A DNA stretch of 64,000 nucleotides. Origin: Sulfurimonas sediminis (GTDB taxonomy: Bacteria; Campylobacterota; Campylobacteria; Campylobacterales; Sulfurimonadaceae). The stretch covers positions 1,116,001-1,180,000 of the forward strand of contig NZ_CP041235.1 in the NCBI RefSeq assembly GCF_014905115.1, in the 5' to 3' direction. This document shows positions 45,568 to 53,933 of this stretch, one piece after another. How positions within the stretch are numbered: the stretch's first letter is position 1; the number at the start of each line of letters is the position of its first letter. A model generated the notes under the pieces. It was given only the letters and a program-made list of their open reading frames with translations, was not told the DNA's origin and did no database searches. The position numbers and the translations under genes were made by a program.

Positions 45568-45900
45568 ATGAGTAAGGATAAAAAGAAGATGAAAAACAGT
45601 AAATACACAAGAGAATTTCGAGATTCAAGCGTACAGTTGGTCATGAATTCAAACGAATCAACAGCAAAGATTGCAAAAGATTTAGATGTCAATGAAAAGA
45701 CGCTTTATAATTGGGTACGAGAGTATAAAAAAGCTAATAATATTCCCATAGCAGCACGAGGTGGCTTTGCAAATAGCAGTACTGTTAAAGAAACCGCCGA
45801 AGAAGAGAATAAACGCCTGCGTGCAGAGAACAAACTTCTTAAGCAAGAGCGCGATATATTAAAAAAGGCAACAGCGTATTTCGCCAAAGGAACTCTGTGA
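45568..45900 (+). CDS. IS3-family transposase OrfA
   Basis: 110 residues: a helix-turn-helix of the HTH_Tnp_1 type ([20 protein letters not shown] ... [15 protein letters not shown]) and a C-terminal leucine zipper ([21 protein letters not shown]) for dimerisation with OrfB. The stop TGA overlaps the GTG of orfB. Confidence 0.92.
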   Translation: MSKDKKKMKNSKYTREFRDSSVQLVMNSNESTAKIAKDLDVNEKTLYNWVREYKKANNIPIAARGGFANSSTVKETAEEENKRLRAENKLLKQERDILKKATAYFAKGTL

Positions 45901-46816
45901 AATACGCATGGATACAAGAACACTCAAACGAGTTTCAAATAACAATTATGTGCAAAGTGCTAAAGGTTGATAAGGCAAGTTATTACCACTGGATAAAACA
46001 AGGTTGCCAACTTCAACAAGTAGATGAAAAACTTAATGAACTTATTGAGATTATCTTCATACAGGGTAGAGAAAATTACGGCACAAGGCGCATCAAGGAT
46101 AAGTTAGTACAAAGATATGGCTTTATCGTTTCTCGTCGCCGTATAGGGCGTATAATGCGTGAGTTGGGACTTGTTGCAAAGACGAAAAAAAGACACAGAA
46201 TTAATACAACAAACTCAAATCACAACTTGCCTGTTGCACCAAATCTCTTAAACAGAGATTTCTATGCTTCGTATCCAGATGAGAAATATGTTGGAGAGGT
46301 CCTGCCCTTTGGGTATATAACCTATATTCCAACAAATGAAGGATGGTTGTATTTAGCAACTGTCATAGATTTATACTCCCGTCGTATCGTTGGCTGGTCG
46401 ATGGATGACAGTATGAAAGTATCACTTGTGAATGATGCCCTTAATATGGCATTAATAAATCGAAACCCTTCAAAGGGTTTAATCTGGCATACCGACAGAG
46501 GAAGCCAGTATGCTTCATATGCTCATAGGGATTTATTGCAGCAACACGGCATCGTTCAGAGTATGTCACGCAAGGGAAACTGTTGGGATAACGCGGTAGC
46601 TGACTAGGTACCCCTTGAGGGTAAAGCTTTTTTCATACCCTAAAAACTGAACTCATTTATCATGAGACTTTTGAGACAAAAGCACAAGCTAATCAGGCTA
46701 TATTTGAGTATATTGAGGTTTATTATAACCGACAAAGAATGCACTCTGCAAATGGTAATTTATCACCTGTGGAGTTTGAAGAAAAAATGATGTTACAACT
46801 TGAAACAGCAGCTTAG
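45897..46816 (+). pseudogene. IS3-family transposase OrfB, interrupted by a 20-bp insertion
   Basis: An rve-type integrase core: HTH_21 ([17 protein letters not shown]), first Asp expected near the [21 protein letters not shown] block, second in [11 protein letters not shown], and the third Glu in the expected WDNAVAESFFHTLKTE. The frame stops at 46607 because 20 bases (46604-46623) were inserted between GCTGA and AAGC. Past it, SFFHTLKTELIYHETF and RQRMHSANGNLSPVEFE continue normally to 46816. The catalytic Glu is lost, so this copy is inactive. Confidence 0.88.
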
Positions 46817-46907
46817 AATCTTTATGGATAAGTATGAAATAGGGTTGACACATCATTAAACTAACTATAAATCAATATAGCTGTGCTCAATTTTCTTAGA
46901 ATACTGA

Positions 46908-46977
46908 ACATAACGGCTGTCTTGAGAAATACGAATCCCCGCTAGGGTTCGTATTTCTCTCCAAGTAATTGTTAGCA
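46908..46977 (-). repeat. Intact integron attC site of cassette 1
   Basis: On the minus strand: GCTAAC, AATTA, CTTGGAG, a 12-base arm GAGAAATACGAA pairing perfectly with its complement, loop with CTAG, CTCAAG, ACAGCC, GTTATGT. L-boxes CTTGGAG and CTCAAG pair with one extra base on the 5-prime side, the polarity mark of attC. It starts three bases after the stop of the 178-residue cassette gene. Confidence 0.82.
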
Positions 46978-46979
46978 TC

Positions 46980-47516
46980 TTACTGATAGCCTTGCCAATA
47001 CTTTTCAATAGTCCATAATCCTTCTTTTGTAGAAAGTTTAATGGCTTCTATCACTTCTTCATAGTCTATACTGTTAAACTTTGACCATTTTGTTTTTCTT
47101 GCTTTGTTCCAAGCTAATTTTTGATTACCTATATTCTTTTTATAAAGCTCTTCAAGTAGAATGCTATCAATAGGTGGATGTATAGCTTGAATACGTTTAT
47201 CATTAATATTTTCTACACAAACAAATATAGATTTTAAATATAAATTAATTAGTTTTGCAGCAACACCATGAGTAAATTCTTTTTGATGTTCTTTTGCAAT
47301 TCCGATAATTTCTTCTCTCCACATTCTATGCTCTTTAGTAAAGTCACTAAAGTTTGGTAGGTTATCTATACTTTTTGCTACTTCATATAAAGCTGATTTT
47401 TCTAAGAGCATTTTTCCAAATTCAACTTCAAATCGACATAATGGACTTGTAGAAGCTCCACGACTGGCTGCCCAAGAAGCGAATCTATGTTTATGCTCAA
47501 TTATTGAATAATCCAT
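46980..47516 (-). CDS. Integron cassette 1 protein (HRFASWAASRGAS family)
   Basis: Starts at ATG 47516 (AAAGGAAC upstream), 20 bases after the attI junction. The 178-residue protein opens MDYSIIEHKHRFASWAASRG and STSPLCRFEVEFGKMLLE. From memory this HKHRFAxWAASRA opening is common in cassette-encoded proteins of Vibrio-type and metagenomic integrons; the function is unknown. It is the first cassette of the array and is read from the Pc promoter. Confidence 0.8.
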   Translation of the reverse strand: MDYSIIEHKHRFASWAASRGASTSPLCRFEVEFGKMLLEKSALYEVAKSIDNLPNFSDFTKEHRMWREEIIGIAKEHQKEFTHGVAAKLINLYLKSIFVCVENINDKRIQAIHPPIDSILLEELYKKNIGNQKLAWNKARKTKWSKFNSIDYEEVIEAIKLSTKEGLWTIEKYWQGYQ

Positions 47517-47530
47517 AATGTTCCTTTGTA

Positions 47531-47582
47531 TGCTAACTATTTTATCAGCGAACATTATAACATAAACAGCTCATATATTAAA
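47531..47582 (-). promoter_or_regulatory. attI junction and cassette promoter Pc
   Basis: On the minus strand GTTAGCA (47537-47531) marks the recombination point before cassette 1. TATAAT (47559-47554) with TTTAAT 17 bases further upstream (47582-47577) is a good candidate Pc reading into the array. Position between the integrase start and the first cassette is as in other integrons. Confidence 0.6.
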
Positions 47583-47716
47583 AAATAAATGAACACTAAT
47601 AATGTTAGTTTATTTGAAATTTTATTGCATTTTGCCATATTTTTAGTGATTTATTAAAATAGTGACTATTATGCTTAAAAATAAAGTGTGTTTTTATTGC
47701 TGAATTAGCTAATATT

Positions 47717-47731
47717 TGAACAAAGTGTTCA
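47717..47731. promoter_or_regulatory. Perfect dyad upstream of intI
   Basis: TGAACA-AAG-TGTTCA, 64 bases before the integrase start. The half-sites recall GAAC/GTTC LexA boxes of Gram-positives but with one base more between them. A repressor site for integrase control is plausible. Which protein binds is unknown. Confidence 0.45.
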
Positions 47732-47794
47732 TTTATTTGTCTTGATTTCTAATAAAAACACATTTTGTTCCTTTAAAAACAGGGGGGAAACATT

Positions 47795-48811
47795 ATGCAG
47801 ATTAAGAAAAAACTACTTGATATTGTGCGAGAAAAAATTCGCTTTAAGCATTATAGTATTTCAACTGAAAAAACATATGTACATTGGATAAAGCACTATA
47901 TATTTTTTCACAATAAGAAGCATCCTGTAGAAATGGCAAAAAATGAGATAGAAGAATATCTGACTTTTTTAGCCACAAAAAAACAAGTAAGCCCTTCAAC
48001 GCAAAATCAGGCATTTAATGCAATTCTTTTTCTTTACAAAGAAGTTTTAGGAGTAGATACTACAGAGTGGAATATTCAAGCACTAAGAGCACAGGAACGA
48101 AAGCACATACCTGTAGTATTAACAACACAAGAAGTACAAAAAGTATTGCAAAATTTAACTGGTATATACAAACTCATGGTAACTTTAATGTATGGATGTG
48201 GCCTTAGAATGAATGAAGTATTAAATATTCGCATAAAAGACCTTGATCTTGGATTTAACAAGCTTTATATCTGGAATTCTAAATCTTTAAAAGATAGAAC
48301 AGTACCTTTGCCGTTAAAGTTAAAAGATGAACTTCAAGTTCAAGTAAAAAGGATAGAAGAGATTCATAAAAAAGATATTAGTGATGGTTTTGGAACTGTT
48401 TACATGCCATTTGCCTATGACAAGAAATACCCAAAAGCAAAACTTGAAACAAAATGGCAATATCTTTTTCCGATGAACAATATATCAAAAGACCCAAGAA
48501 GCAAAGAAAAAAGACGGCACCACATACATCCTCAAACACTCGGTAGAAATATAAAAGTAGCAGCTCAAAAAGCCAACTTAAATAAACGAGTAGCTTCACA
48601 TATTTTTCGACATAGTTATGCTACGCACTTACTTCAAGTTGGCATAGATTTAAGAAGTATTCAAGAGCTTTTAGGGCATAAATCTGTTGAAACAACTATG
48701 ATTCACCACACTTACGCTTTAGCGACGGTGGTGTCGGCATTTAGTGCCAGATACACTCATGTTGTTTCAGAGATGAATAAGACTAAACTTATAAGTCCGT
48801 TAGACTTTTAA
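47795..48811 (+). CDS. intI: Integron integrase IntI with a 16-residue insertion
   Basis: Tyrosine recombinase that inserts and excises gene cassettes. Arg138 (CGLRMNEVL), His269/Arg272 (HIFRHSYATHLL), His295 (LLGHKS) and Tyr320 (YTHV) form the active site. The IntI-specific patch is present: KKYPKAKLETKWQYLFP ... DPRSKEKRRHHIHPQTLGR (210-251), which ordinary Xer recombinases lack. Without residues 304-319 the protein is 322 aa, close to the size of Vibrio IntIA. Those 16 residues come from a palindromic 48-bp insertion just before the catalytic Tyr. recN starts 11 bases after its stop. Confidence 0.93.
   Translation: MQIKKKLLDIVREKIRFKHYSISTEKTYVHWIKHYIFFHNKKHPVEMAKNEIEEYLTFLATKKQVSPSTQNQAFNAILFLYKEVLGVDTTEWNIQALRAQERKHIPVVLTTQEVQKVLQNLTGIYKLMVTLMYGCGLRMNEVLNIRIKDLDLGFNKLYIWNSKSLKDRTVPLPLKLKDELQVQVKRIEEIHKKDISDGFGTVYMPFAYDKKYPKAKLETKWQYLFPMNNISKDPRSKEKRRHHIHPQTLGRNIKVAAQKANLNKRVASHIFRHSYATHLLQVGIDLRSIQELLGHKSVETTMIHHTYALATVVSAFSARYTHVVSEMNKTKLISPLDF
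48704..48751 (+). repeat. 48-bp palindromic insertion inside intI
   Basis: CACCAC (48704-48709) pairs with GTGGTG (48728-48733) around an inner CGCTTTAGCG hairpin, and GGCA-TTTAG-TGCC makes a second hairpin. It is in frame and separates TTMI from YTHV, which are contiguous in other IntI. It resembles palindromic elements that insert in coding frames. Confidence 0.75.
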
Positions 48812-48822
48812 AAGGCAAAAAA

Positions 48823-50367
48823 ATGATAGAGAGATTTTATTTAAAAGAGTACCTTAGTTTTAAAGAAGCAGAACTTGATTTGCAGCCTGGACTGGTTGTG
48901 TTTACCGGTCCAAGTGGGAGTGGGAAGTCTATACTTATGGAGTCCATTCTAGCTTCTGTAGGTGGGGCTTCTTGTGATGCAAGTATTTGTGAGAGTAGTG
49001 TGACCTGGCAGATAGATGAGGACAATGTGGGAATTTCAAATGATGATATCAATGTTTTTAAGCACATTAAAAAAGAAAAGTCCCGCTATTTTATAAACAA
49101 TCAGTCTCTTTCAAAAAAGTCTATTTCCAAGGTTGCTTCAGCGTATTTGCGGCATTTGAGTTTAAAAGATTTCAGTGATTTTAAAAATGAAAATCTGCTT
49201 GAAATTTTAGACAACAGGGTAGGGGCAAAGTCTCAAAAAATCACAAAGCTAAAAGAGAAGTATAAAGAAACATTTTTAGAGTATCAAGAGGTAAAAAAGG
49301 CTTTACATGTAATAGCACAGGAGGAGAAAAAAATAGTTGAACTTAAAGAGTTCGCAGCGTATGAGATAAAGAAAATAGAAGATATAAACCCAACTGTCGG
49401 TGAAGATGAAGATCTTTTACAGATAAAAAAAGAGCTTTCAAAAAAAGAGAAAGTTTTAGGCAGTATAGAGTCTGCAAATGAGATTTTCAATTATGAGCAT
49501 TTGGTCTCATCTGCTTTGGAAGCACTGGATGAGCAGAGTGGTTTTTTTGATGATGCCATGAATGAGTTGCGAAGTGTTTTGGAGAGTGCACAGGAGCGTT
49601 TTTCTGCACTAGATGATGTTGATGTTGAAGAGGTGCTCAATCGCATAGAAGCGCTCAGTGGTCTTAAACGAAGGTATGGAAGTATAGAAGAGGCATTGGA
49701 GTACAAAAGACAAAAAGAATTAGAACTCAAAAAGTATGAAAACATAGAAGTGGCAAAAAATGACTTACATGTAAGGGTTGAAAAACTCTCTGCAGAGGTG
49801 AAAGAACTTGCCGATACACTCAGTGATTTTCGCACCAAGGCTTTGCCTGCATTTGTTAAAGATTTGAACAGTTACTTAAACAGTTTGTATTTAAGAGATG
49901 CAAAAATTCACATGAGTAGAGTCGATTATGATTTATATGGGCAAGACAAACTTGAAATAGAGCTAAATGAAACAGAACTCTCCAAGATAAGTACAGGAGA
50001 ATTTAACCGTCTTCGTTTGGCGGTTTTAGCCTTAAAGTCGGAGTTTATGAGCGGAAACGGTGGGGTTTTGATGCTTGATGAGATAGATGCAAACTTAAGC
50101 GGTGAAGAGTCTATGAGTGTGGCAAAAGTGCTGAAAAAACTCTCAAAACATTTTCAGATATTTGTGATTTCTCATCAGCCACAACTGACTTCTATGGGTG
50201 ATCAGCACTTTTTGGTTTATAAAGATGGTAAAATATCAAAAACAAAAGAGCTGAACATGGACGAACGGGTAAATGAAATAGCCAGAATTATCAGTGGAGA
50301 AACTGTTTCGAGTGAAGCCAAAAAGTTTGCAAGAGAGCTGTTGGAAGCCAATAAATGTGTTTCATAA
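48823..50367 (+). CDS. recN: DNA repair protein RecN
   Basis: SMC-like ATPase for double-strand-break repair. The 514-residue protein has the N-terminal Walker A TGPSGSGKSILMESI, a central coiled coil (about 130-330) and the C-terminal ABC signature and Walker B GEFNRLRLAVLAL ... GVLMLDEIDANLSGEES. It is shorter than E. coli RecN, as in other Campylobacterota. The integrase gene now stands where nadK stands in C. jejuni. Confidence 0.95.
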   Translation: MIERFYLKEYLSFKEAELDLQPGLVVFTGPSGSGKSILMESILASVGGASCDASICESSVTWQIDEDNVGISNDDINVFKHIKKEKSRYFINNQSLSKKSISKVASAYLRHLSLKDFSDFKNENLLEILDNRVGAKSQKITKLKEKYKETFLEYQEVKKALHVIAQEEKKIVELKEFAAYEIKKIEDINPTVGEDEDLLQIKKELSKKEKVLGSIESANEIFNYEHLVSSALEALDEQSGFFDDAMNELRSVLESAQERFSALDDVDVEEVLNRIEALSGLKRRYGSIEEALEYKRQKELELKKYENIEVAKNDLHVRVEKLSAEVKELADTLSDFRTKALPAFVKDLNSYLNSLYLRDAKIHMSRVDYDLYGQDKLEIELNETELSKISTGEFNRLRLAVLALKSEFMSGNGGVLMLDEIDANLSGEESMSVAKVLKKLSKHFQIFVISHQPQLTSMGDQHFLVYKDGKISKTKELNMDERVNEIARIISGETVSSEAKKFARELLEANKCVS

Positions 50368-50513
50368 TTTCCATTGTAGGGTTGTTTTTGGCATACAGTT
50401 TTTACAATGCAGACAATAGACTCCTCGCAGGCGGTTCTGTTTTGGTTTCCGCGTTTTTTATATTTTTAATGATACGAAATATATTACATGTAAAGAAGAG
50501 AAAAGAAAAATGA
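50355..50513 (+). CDS. Small two-helix membrane protein (52 aa)
   Basis: ATG at 50355 overlaps the recN end, and the TGA overlaps the tatD ATG (ATGA). The 52 residues form two hydrophobic segments (CFIISIVGLFLAYSFYN; GGSVLVSAFFIFLMIRNIL) with a lysine-rich end. The double overlap argues for a real, translationally coupled gene. No family known. Confidence 0.7.
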   Translation: MCFIISIVGLFLAYSFYNADNRLLAGGSVLVSAFFIFLMIRNILHVKKRKEK

Positions 50514-51286
50514 TAATTGACACACATATACATTTGGATGACAACCGGTATGATGAAGATTTGGATGCAGTGCTGGAGCGTGCGAGAGAGGGTGGGGTGA
50601 AGCGTTTTATCATTCCAGGAGCGGATCTTACTACCTTGGAAAAAGCCATAAAAATTGCAGAACGCTACGAAGATGTCTATTTTGCCATAGGGGTGCATCC
50701 TTATGATATTGCAGGTTTTGAGATGACATACTTTGAAAAATATGTGGGACATGATAAATGTGTGGCAATCGGCGAATGCGGGTTGGATTACTTTCGTCTT
50801 GAAGGGAGTGATGCAGAAAAAGCACAGGAAAAAGAGGCACAGGCAAAAGTTTTTGCAGCGCAGATAGAGTTTGCCAAAAAACACAAAAAGCCTCTCATAG
50901 TCCATATCCGCAACGCTTCGCATGATGCAAAAATGCTGCTGTTGGAGCATAATGTAGGAGAAGTGGGCGGTGTGCTGCACTGTTTTAATGCTGATGATGA
51001 GCTTTTAAGTTTGGCAGATGAGAATTTTTATTTTGGCATAGGCGGAGTATTGACTTTTAAAAATGCCAAAAAACTTGTCAATGTTTTACCCCGCATACCA
51101 AAAGAGAAGCTTCTTATAGAAACAGACGGTCCGTATTTGACGCCTACACCGCACAGAGGAGAGAGAAACGAACCGCTATACACAACGCTTGTAGCGCAGA
51201 AAATGTCAGAAATCTTAGAGATTCCAAGAGAAGAAATAGAAAAACTGACCGCAGAAAATGCCCTGAAACTCTTTCATATTTCTTAA
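50510..51286 (+). CDS. tatD: TatD-family metal-dependent hydrolase
   Basis: Nuclease/deaminase-like TIM barrel. The 258 residues show DTHIHLDDNRYDEDLD, GVHPYDI, AIGECGLDYFR, PLIVHIRNASHDA, VLHCFNAD and LIETDGPYLTPTPHRGERNEP, with all His, Glu and Asp metal ligands present. A full-length 3-prime-5-prime DNase candidate. Confidence 0.95.
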   Translation: MIIDTHIHLDDNRYDEDLDAVLERAREGGVKRFIIPGADLTTLEKAIKIAERYEDVYFAIGVHPYDIAGFEMTYFEKYVGHDKCVAIGECGLDYFRLEGSDAEKAQEKEAQAKVFAAQIEFAKKHKKPLIVHIRNASHDAKMLLLEHNVGEVGGVLHCFNADDELLSLADENFYFGIGGVLTFKNAKKLVNVLPRIPKEKLLIETDGPYLTPTPHRGERNEPLYTTLVAQKMSEILEIPREEIEKLTAENALKLFHIS

Positions 51287-51359
51287 TATCATCATGGTCA
51301 CAACTTTTTTTAATAGAATTTTGGCTAAAATAGCATAAATTAAAATTAAAAAGTTGTCT

Positions 51360-52583
51360 ATGATTAAATATATATTAACCCTGTGTTTCCCGTTTCTTCT
51401 TTTGGCGAATTTGACGTATGAATCAAACTATAACAAAGAACTGGCATTGTTGGACTCATTTGATATAGAGCCGTCATTTCTTTATGACCCTGTAATGAAT
51501 AGAATGAAAGCCAAAACGTTGTCAAGAGACAAGCACTTTTTCAAGGCGATGGAAGATGCCTATCTGTTTATTCCTGCCATTAAAAGTACACTCTCAAAAT
51601 ACAATGTTCCCCAGGAATTTCTCTATCTTGCTATGGCTGAATCAAATTTTCACACAAAGGCCTATTCCAATAAAAGAGCAGCCGGACTGTGGCAGTTTAT
51701 GCCCGCAACAGGCAAACTTTTTCATCTGAAAATTGACGAGTATGTAGATGAGAGACGCGATTTGATCAAATCAACTGAAGCGGCGGCAAAATACCTCTCA
51801 GCACTGCATAAGCGGTTTGGAAAGTGGTATTTGGCTGCCATTGCCTATAACTGTGGTGGCGGTGCGTTAAGCAAAGCAATCAGAAAAGCAAAAACAGACA
51901 AGCTTTCTGTTTTACTCAATCCGAAAAAACACTATATTCCTAGAGAGAGTCGCTACTATATCCGCAAAATCGTTGCCCTTGCGCTGATAGGCAGTGACGA
52001 GCAGTATATGCTGCACAGTGAGTATGAGTACCTTTTAAATCGTGCCAATGCCTATTCGATTGCAACTGTGAAACTGCCTCGCGGAGAATCATTGGTACGA
52101 CTCTCAAAACTTATTCATATCCCGCTGAAAGATTTGAAAAAGCTCAACAGACACTTAAAATATGATTTTGTCCCGCCGTATGCGGATGGATACGATGTCT
52201 ATATACCGTATATAAAACTCGCAGAATACAAGCAAAAGTATTTTCAGGAACCCATACAGAATATCTACAAGATACATGTAGTCAGACGGGGAGAAAGTCT
52301 TTCCCGTATTGGCAAAAAATACGGTGTTTCATACAAGGTGATTAAAGATTTCAACAAACTGCGTACAAACCGTTTGCGAATCAAACAAAAGCTTGTTATT
52401 CCTATAGCCAAAAACACGAAACACAAAAAATTTAAAAGTACGCATTACTATATGGTCAAAAAAGGTGATTCTTTAGGCTCTATCGCAAGAGCCCATAAAA
52501 TCAGCATTAAAAACATACGGGCACAAAACAACATCAAAGGATCTTTGATCCGAGTCGGCGAAAGGTTAAAACTGTATGAATAA
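51360..52583 (+). CDS. mltD: Membrane-bound lytic murein transglycosylase with LysM (MltD-like)
   Basis: Cleaves glycan strands of peptidoglycan in the periplasm. From ATG 51360 the protein has a signal peptide (LTLCFPFLLLA), a goose-type SLT domain with the catalytic Glu in LAMAESNFHTKAYS and AAGLWQFMPATGK, YNCGGGALSKAI, and two C-terminal LysM repeats (HVVRRGESLSRIGKKYGVS; YMVKKGDSLGSIARAHKIS). It overlaps rlpA by eight bases. Confidence 0.94.
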   Translation: MIKYILTLCFPFLLLANLTYESNYNKELALLDSFDIEPSFLYDPVMNRMKAKTLSRDKHFFKAMEDAYLFIPAIKSTLSKYNVPQEFLYLAMAESNFHTKAYSNKRAAGLWQFMPATGKLFHLKIDEYVDERRDLIKSTEAAAKYLSALHKRFGKWYLAAIAYNCGGGALSKAIRKAKTDKLSVLLNPKKHYIPRESRYYIRKIVALALIGSDEQYMLHSEYEYLLNRANAYSIATVKLPRGESLVRLSKLIHIPLKDLKKLNRHLKYDFVPPYADGYDVYIPYIKLAEYKQKYFQEPIQNIYKIHVVRRGESLSRIGKKYGVSYKVIKDFNKLRTNRLRIKQKLVIPIAKNTKHKKFKSTHYYMVKKGDSLGSIARAHKISIKNIRAQNNIKGSLIRVGERLKLYE

Positions 52584-53358
52584 AATACTTTTTTTTTCGC
52601 TACTTGGTATTACTTTGTTTATAAGTGGATGCAGCACAAGAGGACCGAGCAGCTACATACAGCATAAATATTCAAGCCCTGCATACAGTCAGAAAAAATA
52701 TTCACATCCGACGATGCGTCCTTATGTAGTACACGGAAAACGGTACTACCCGACTGTCGTGAGTGTCGGAGACAGGTTCCGGGGCAATGCAAGCTGGTAC
52801 GGACCGAATTTTCACGGAAAGTTTACATCTAACGGTGAAAGATACAATATGTGGGATATGACAGCTGCGCATAAAACACTGCCGATGAATACCATCGTGA
52901 GAGTGACCAACAGAAGAAACGGAAAAAGTACGGTGGTCCGCATCAATGACAGAGGGCCTTTTGTCTCGACACGAATTATAGACCTCTCAAAAGCAGCAGC
53001 TTCAAAAATAGACATGATCGGAACGGGAACTGCTCCTGTAACTCTTGAAGTGCTTGGTTTTGCAGGAAAAGGCAAAAATAAGATACCAAATAAAAAACAG
53101 TTGAAAAAATCACCTAAAAGTGTTGCTGTGAGTGATTTTGCACTGCAGATTGCATCTTTTTCAAACATCAACGGTGCGATAAAGACACAGGAAAAGTATA
53201 ACAATACAGACGGATACACGACAGTTATCAAAGATATGCAGACACCAAACGGCAGAATGTTCAAAGTCTGGCTCAAAGGCTTTAAAAGTGAACAAGAAGC
53301 AAGAGACTACAAGGCAAACGGCATATTCAAAGGTGCATTTATAGTGAGAGAGGATTAA
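52576..53358 (+). CDS. rlpA: Septal ring lytic transglycosylase RlpA
   Basis: 260-residue lipoprotein (lipobox LFISGCST). The double-psi beta-barrel begins GNASWYGPNFHGKFTSNGE and continues AAHKTLPMNTIVRVTN and RINDRGPFV, with the catalytic Asp. A C-terminal SPOR domain (FALQIASFSNINGAIKTQ) binds denuded septal glycan. It works with the upstream MltD-like enzyme in daughter-cell separation. Confidence 0.95.
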   Translation: MNKILFFSLLGITLFISGCSTRGPSSYIQHKYSSPAYSQKKYSHPTMRPYVVHGKRYYPTVVSVGDRFRGNASWYGPNFHGKFTSNGERYNMWDMTAAHKTLPMNTIVRVTNRRNGKSTVVRINDRGPFVSTRIIDLSKAAASKIDMIGTGTAPVTLEVLGFAGKGKNKIPNKKQLKKSPKSVAVSDFALQIASFSNINGAIKTQEKYNNTDGYTTVIKDMQTPNGRMFKVWLKGFKSEQEARDYKANGIFKGAFIVRED

Positions 53359-53360
53359 AA

Positions 53361-53933
53361 ATGATTACAAAAACAAGAACAACCAAAGAGACAGATATAA
53401 CCGTAGCACTCGATATCAACGGTACAGGCAAAAGTAATATAAATACAGGTGTCGGCTTTTTAGACCATATGCTTGAGAGTTTTTCTAAACACTCTCTCGT
53501 TGATTTGGACGTTACATGTAAAGGGGATACGCATATAGATGACCATCACAGTGTTGAGGATGTGGGCATTGTTTTGGGCTCTTTGCTTGCCCAGGCTCTT
53601 TACCCTGTAAAAAATATGGAGCGTTTTGGGAGTGCAAACATTGTGATGGATGAGGCCTGCGTCTCCTGTGATTTGGATCTGAGCAATCGTCCTTTTTTGG
53701 TCTATGAACTCAGTGTCAGCGGAAAAGTAGGGCAGTTTGATACAGAGCTTGTTGAAGAGTTTTTTCGTGCCTTTGCCTTAAATGCAAGAATAAGCATGCA
53801 CATTATAGAGTGCCGCGGGAAAAACAAACATCACATTATAGAAGCGGCATTTAAGGCGGTCGCTGTTGCACTCAGACGGGCAACAGCAAAAAATGAAAGA
53901 GTCGGCATACCAAGTACAAAAGATGTTTTATGA
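53361..53933 (+). CDS. hisB: Imidazoleglycerol-phosphate dehydratase
   Basis: Sixth step of histidine synthesis. Monofunctional form of 190 residues with GVGFLDHML, DDHHSVEDVGIVLG, and the C-terminal GKNKHHIIEAAFKAVA; the metal-binding His pairs are all present. The stop overlaps the kdsC start by four bases. Confidence 0.96.
   Translation: MITKTRTTKETDITVALDINGTGKSNINTGVGFLDHMLESFSKHSLVDLDVTCKGDTHIDDHHSVEDVGIVLGSLLAQALYPVKNMERFGSANIVMDEACVSCDLDLSNRPFLVYELSVSGKVGQFDTELVEEFFRAFALNARISMHIIECRGKNKHHIIEAAFKAVAVALRRATAKNERVGIPSTKDVL

Larger units (their letters stand above)
45508..46855 (+). mobile_element. IS3-type insertion sequence (1348 bp)
   Basis: Ends TGATGTGGCTACAC and, on the other side, the complement TGATGTGTCAACCC form imperfect inverted repeats of about 25 bases with 5-prime TG. 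Target duplication TTA flanks it (45505-45507 and 46856-46858). It lies in the leader of the lipoprotein cassette. Confidence 0.88.
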
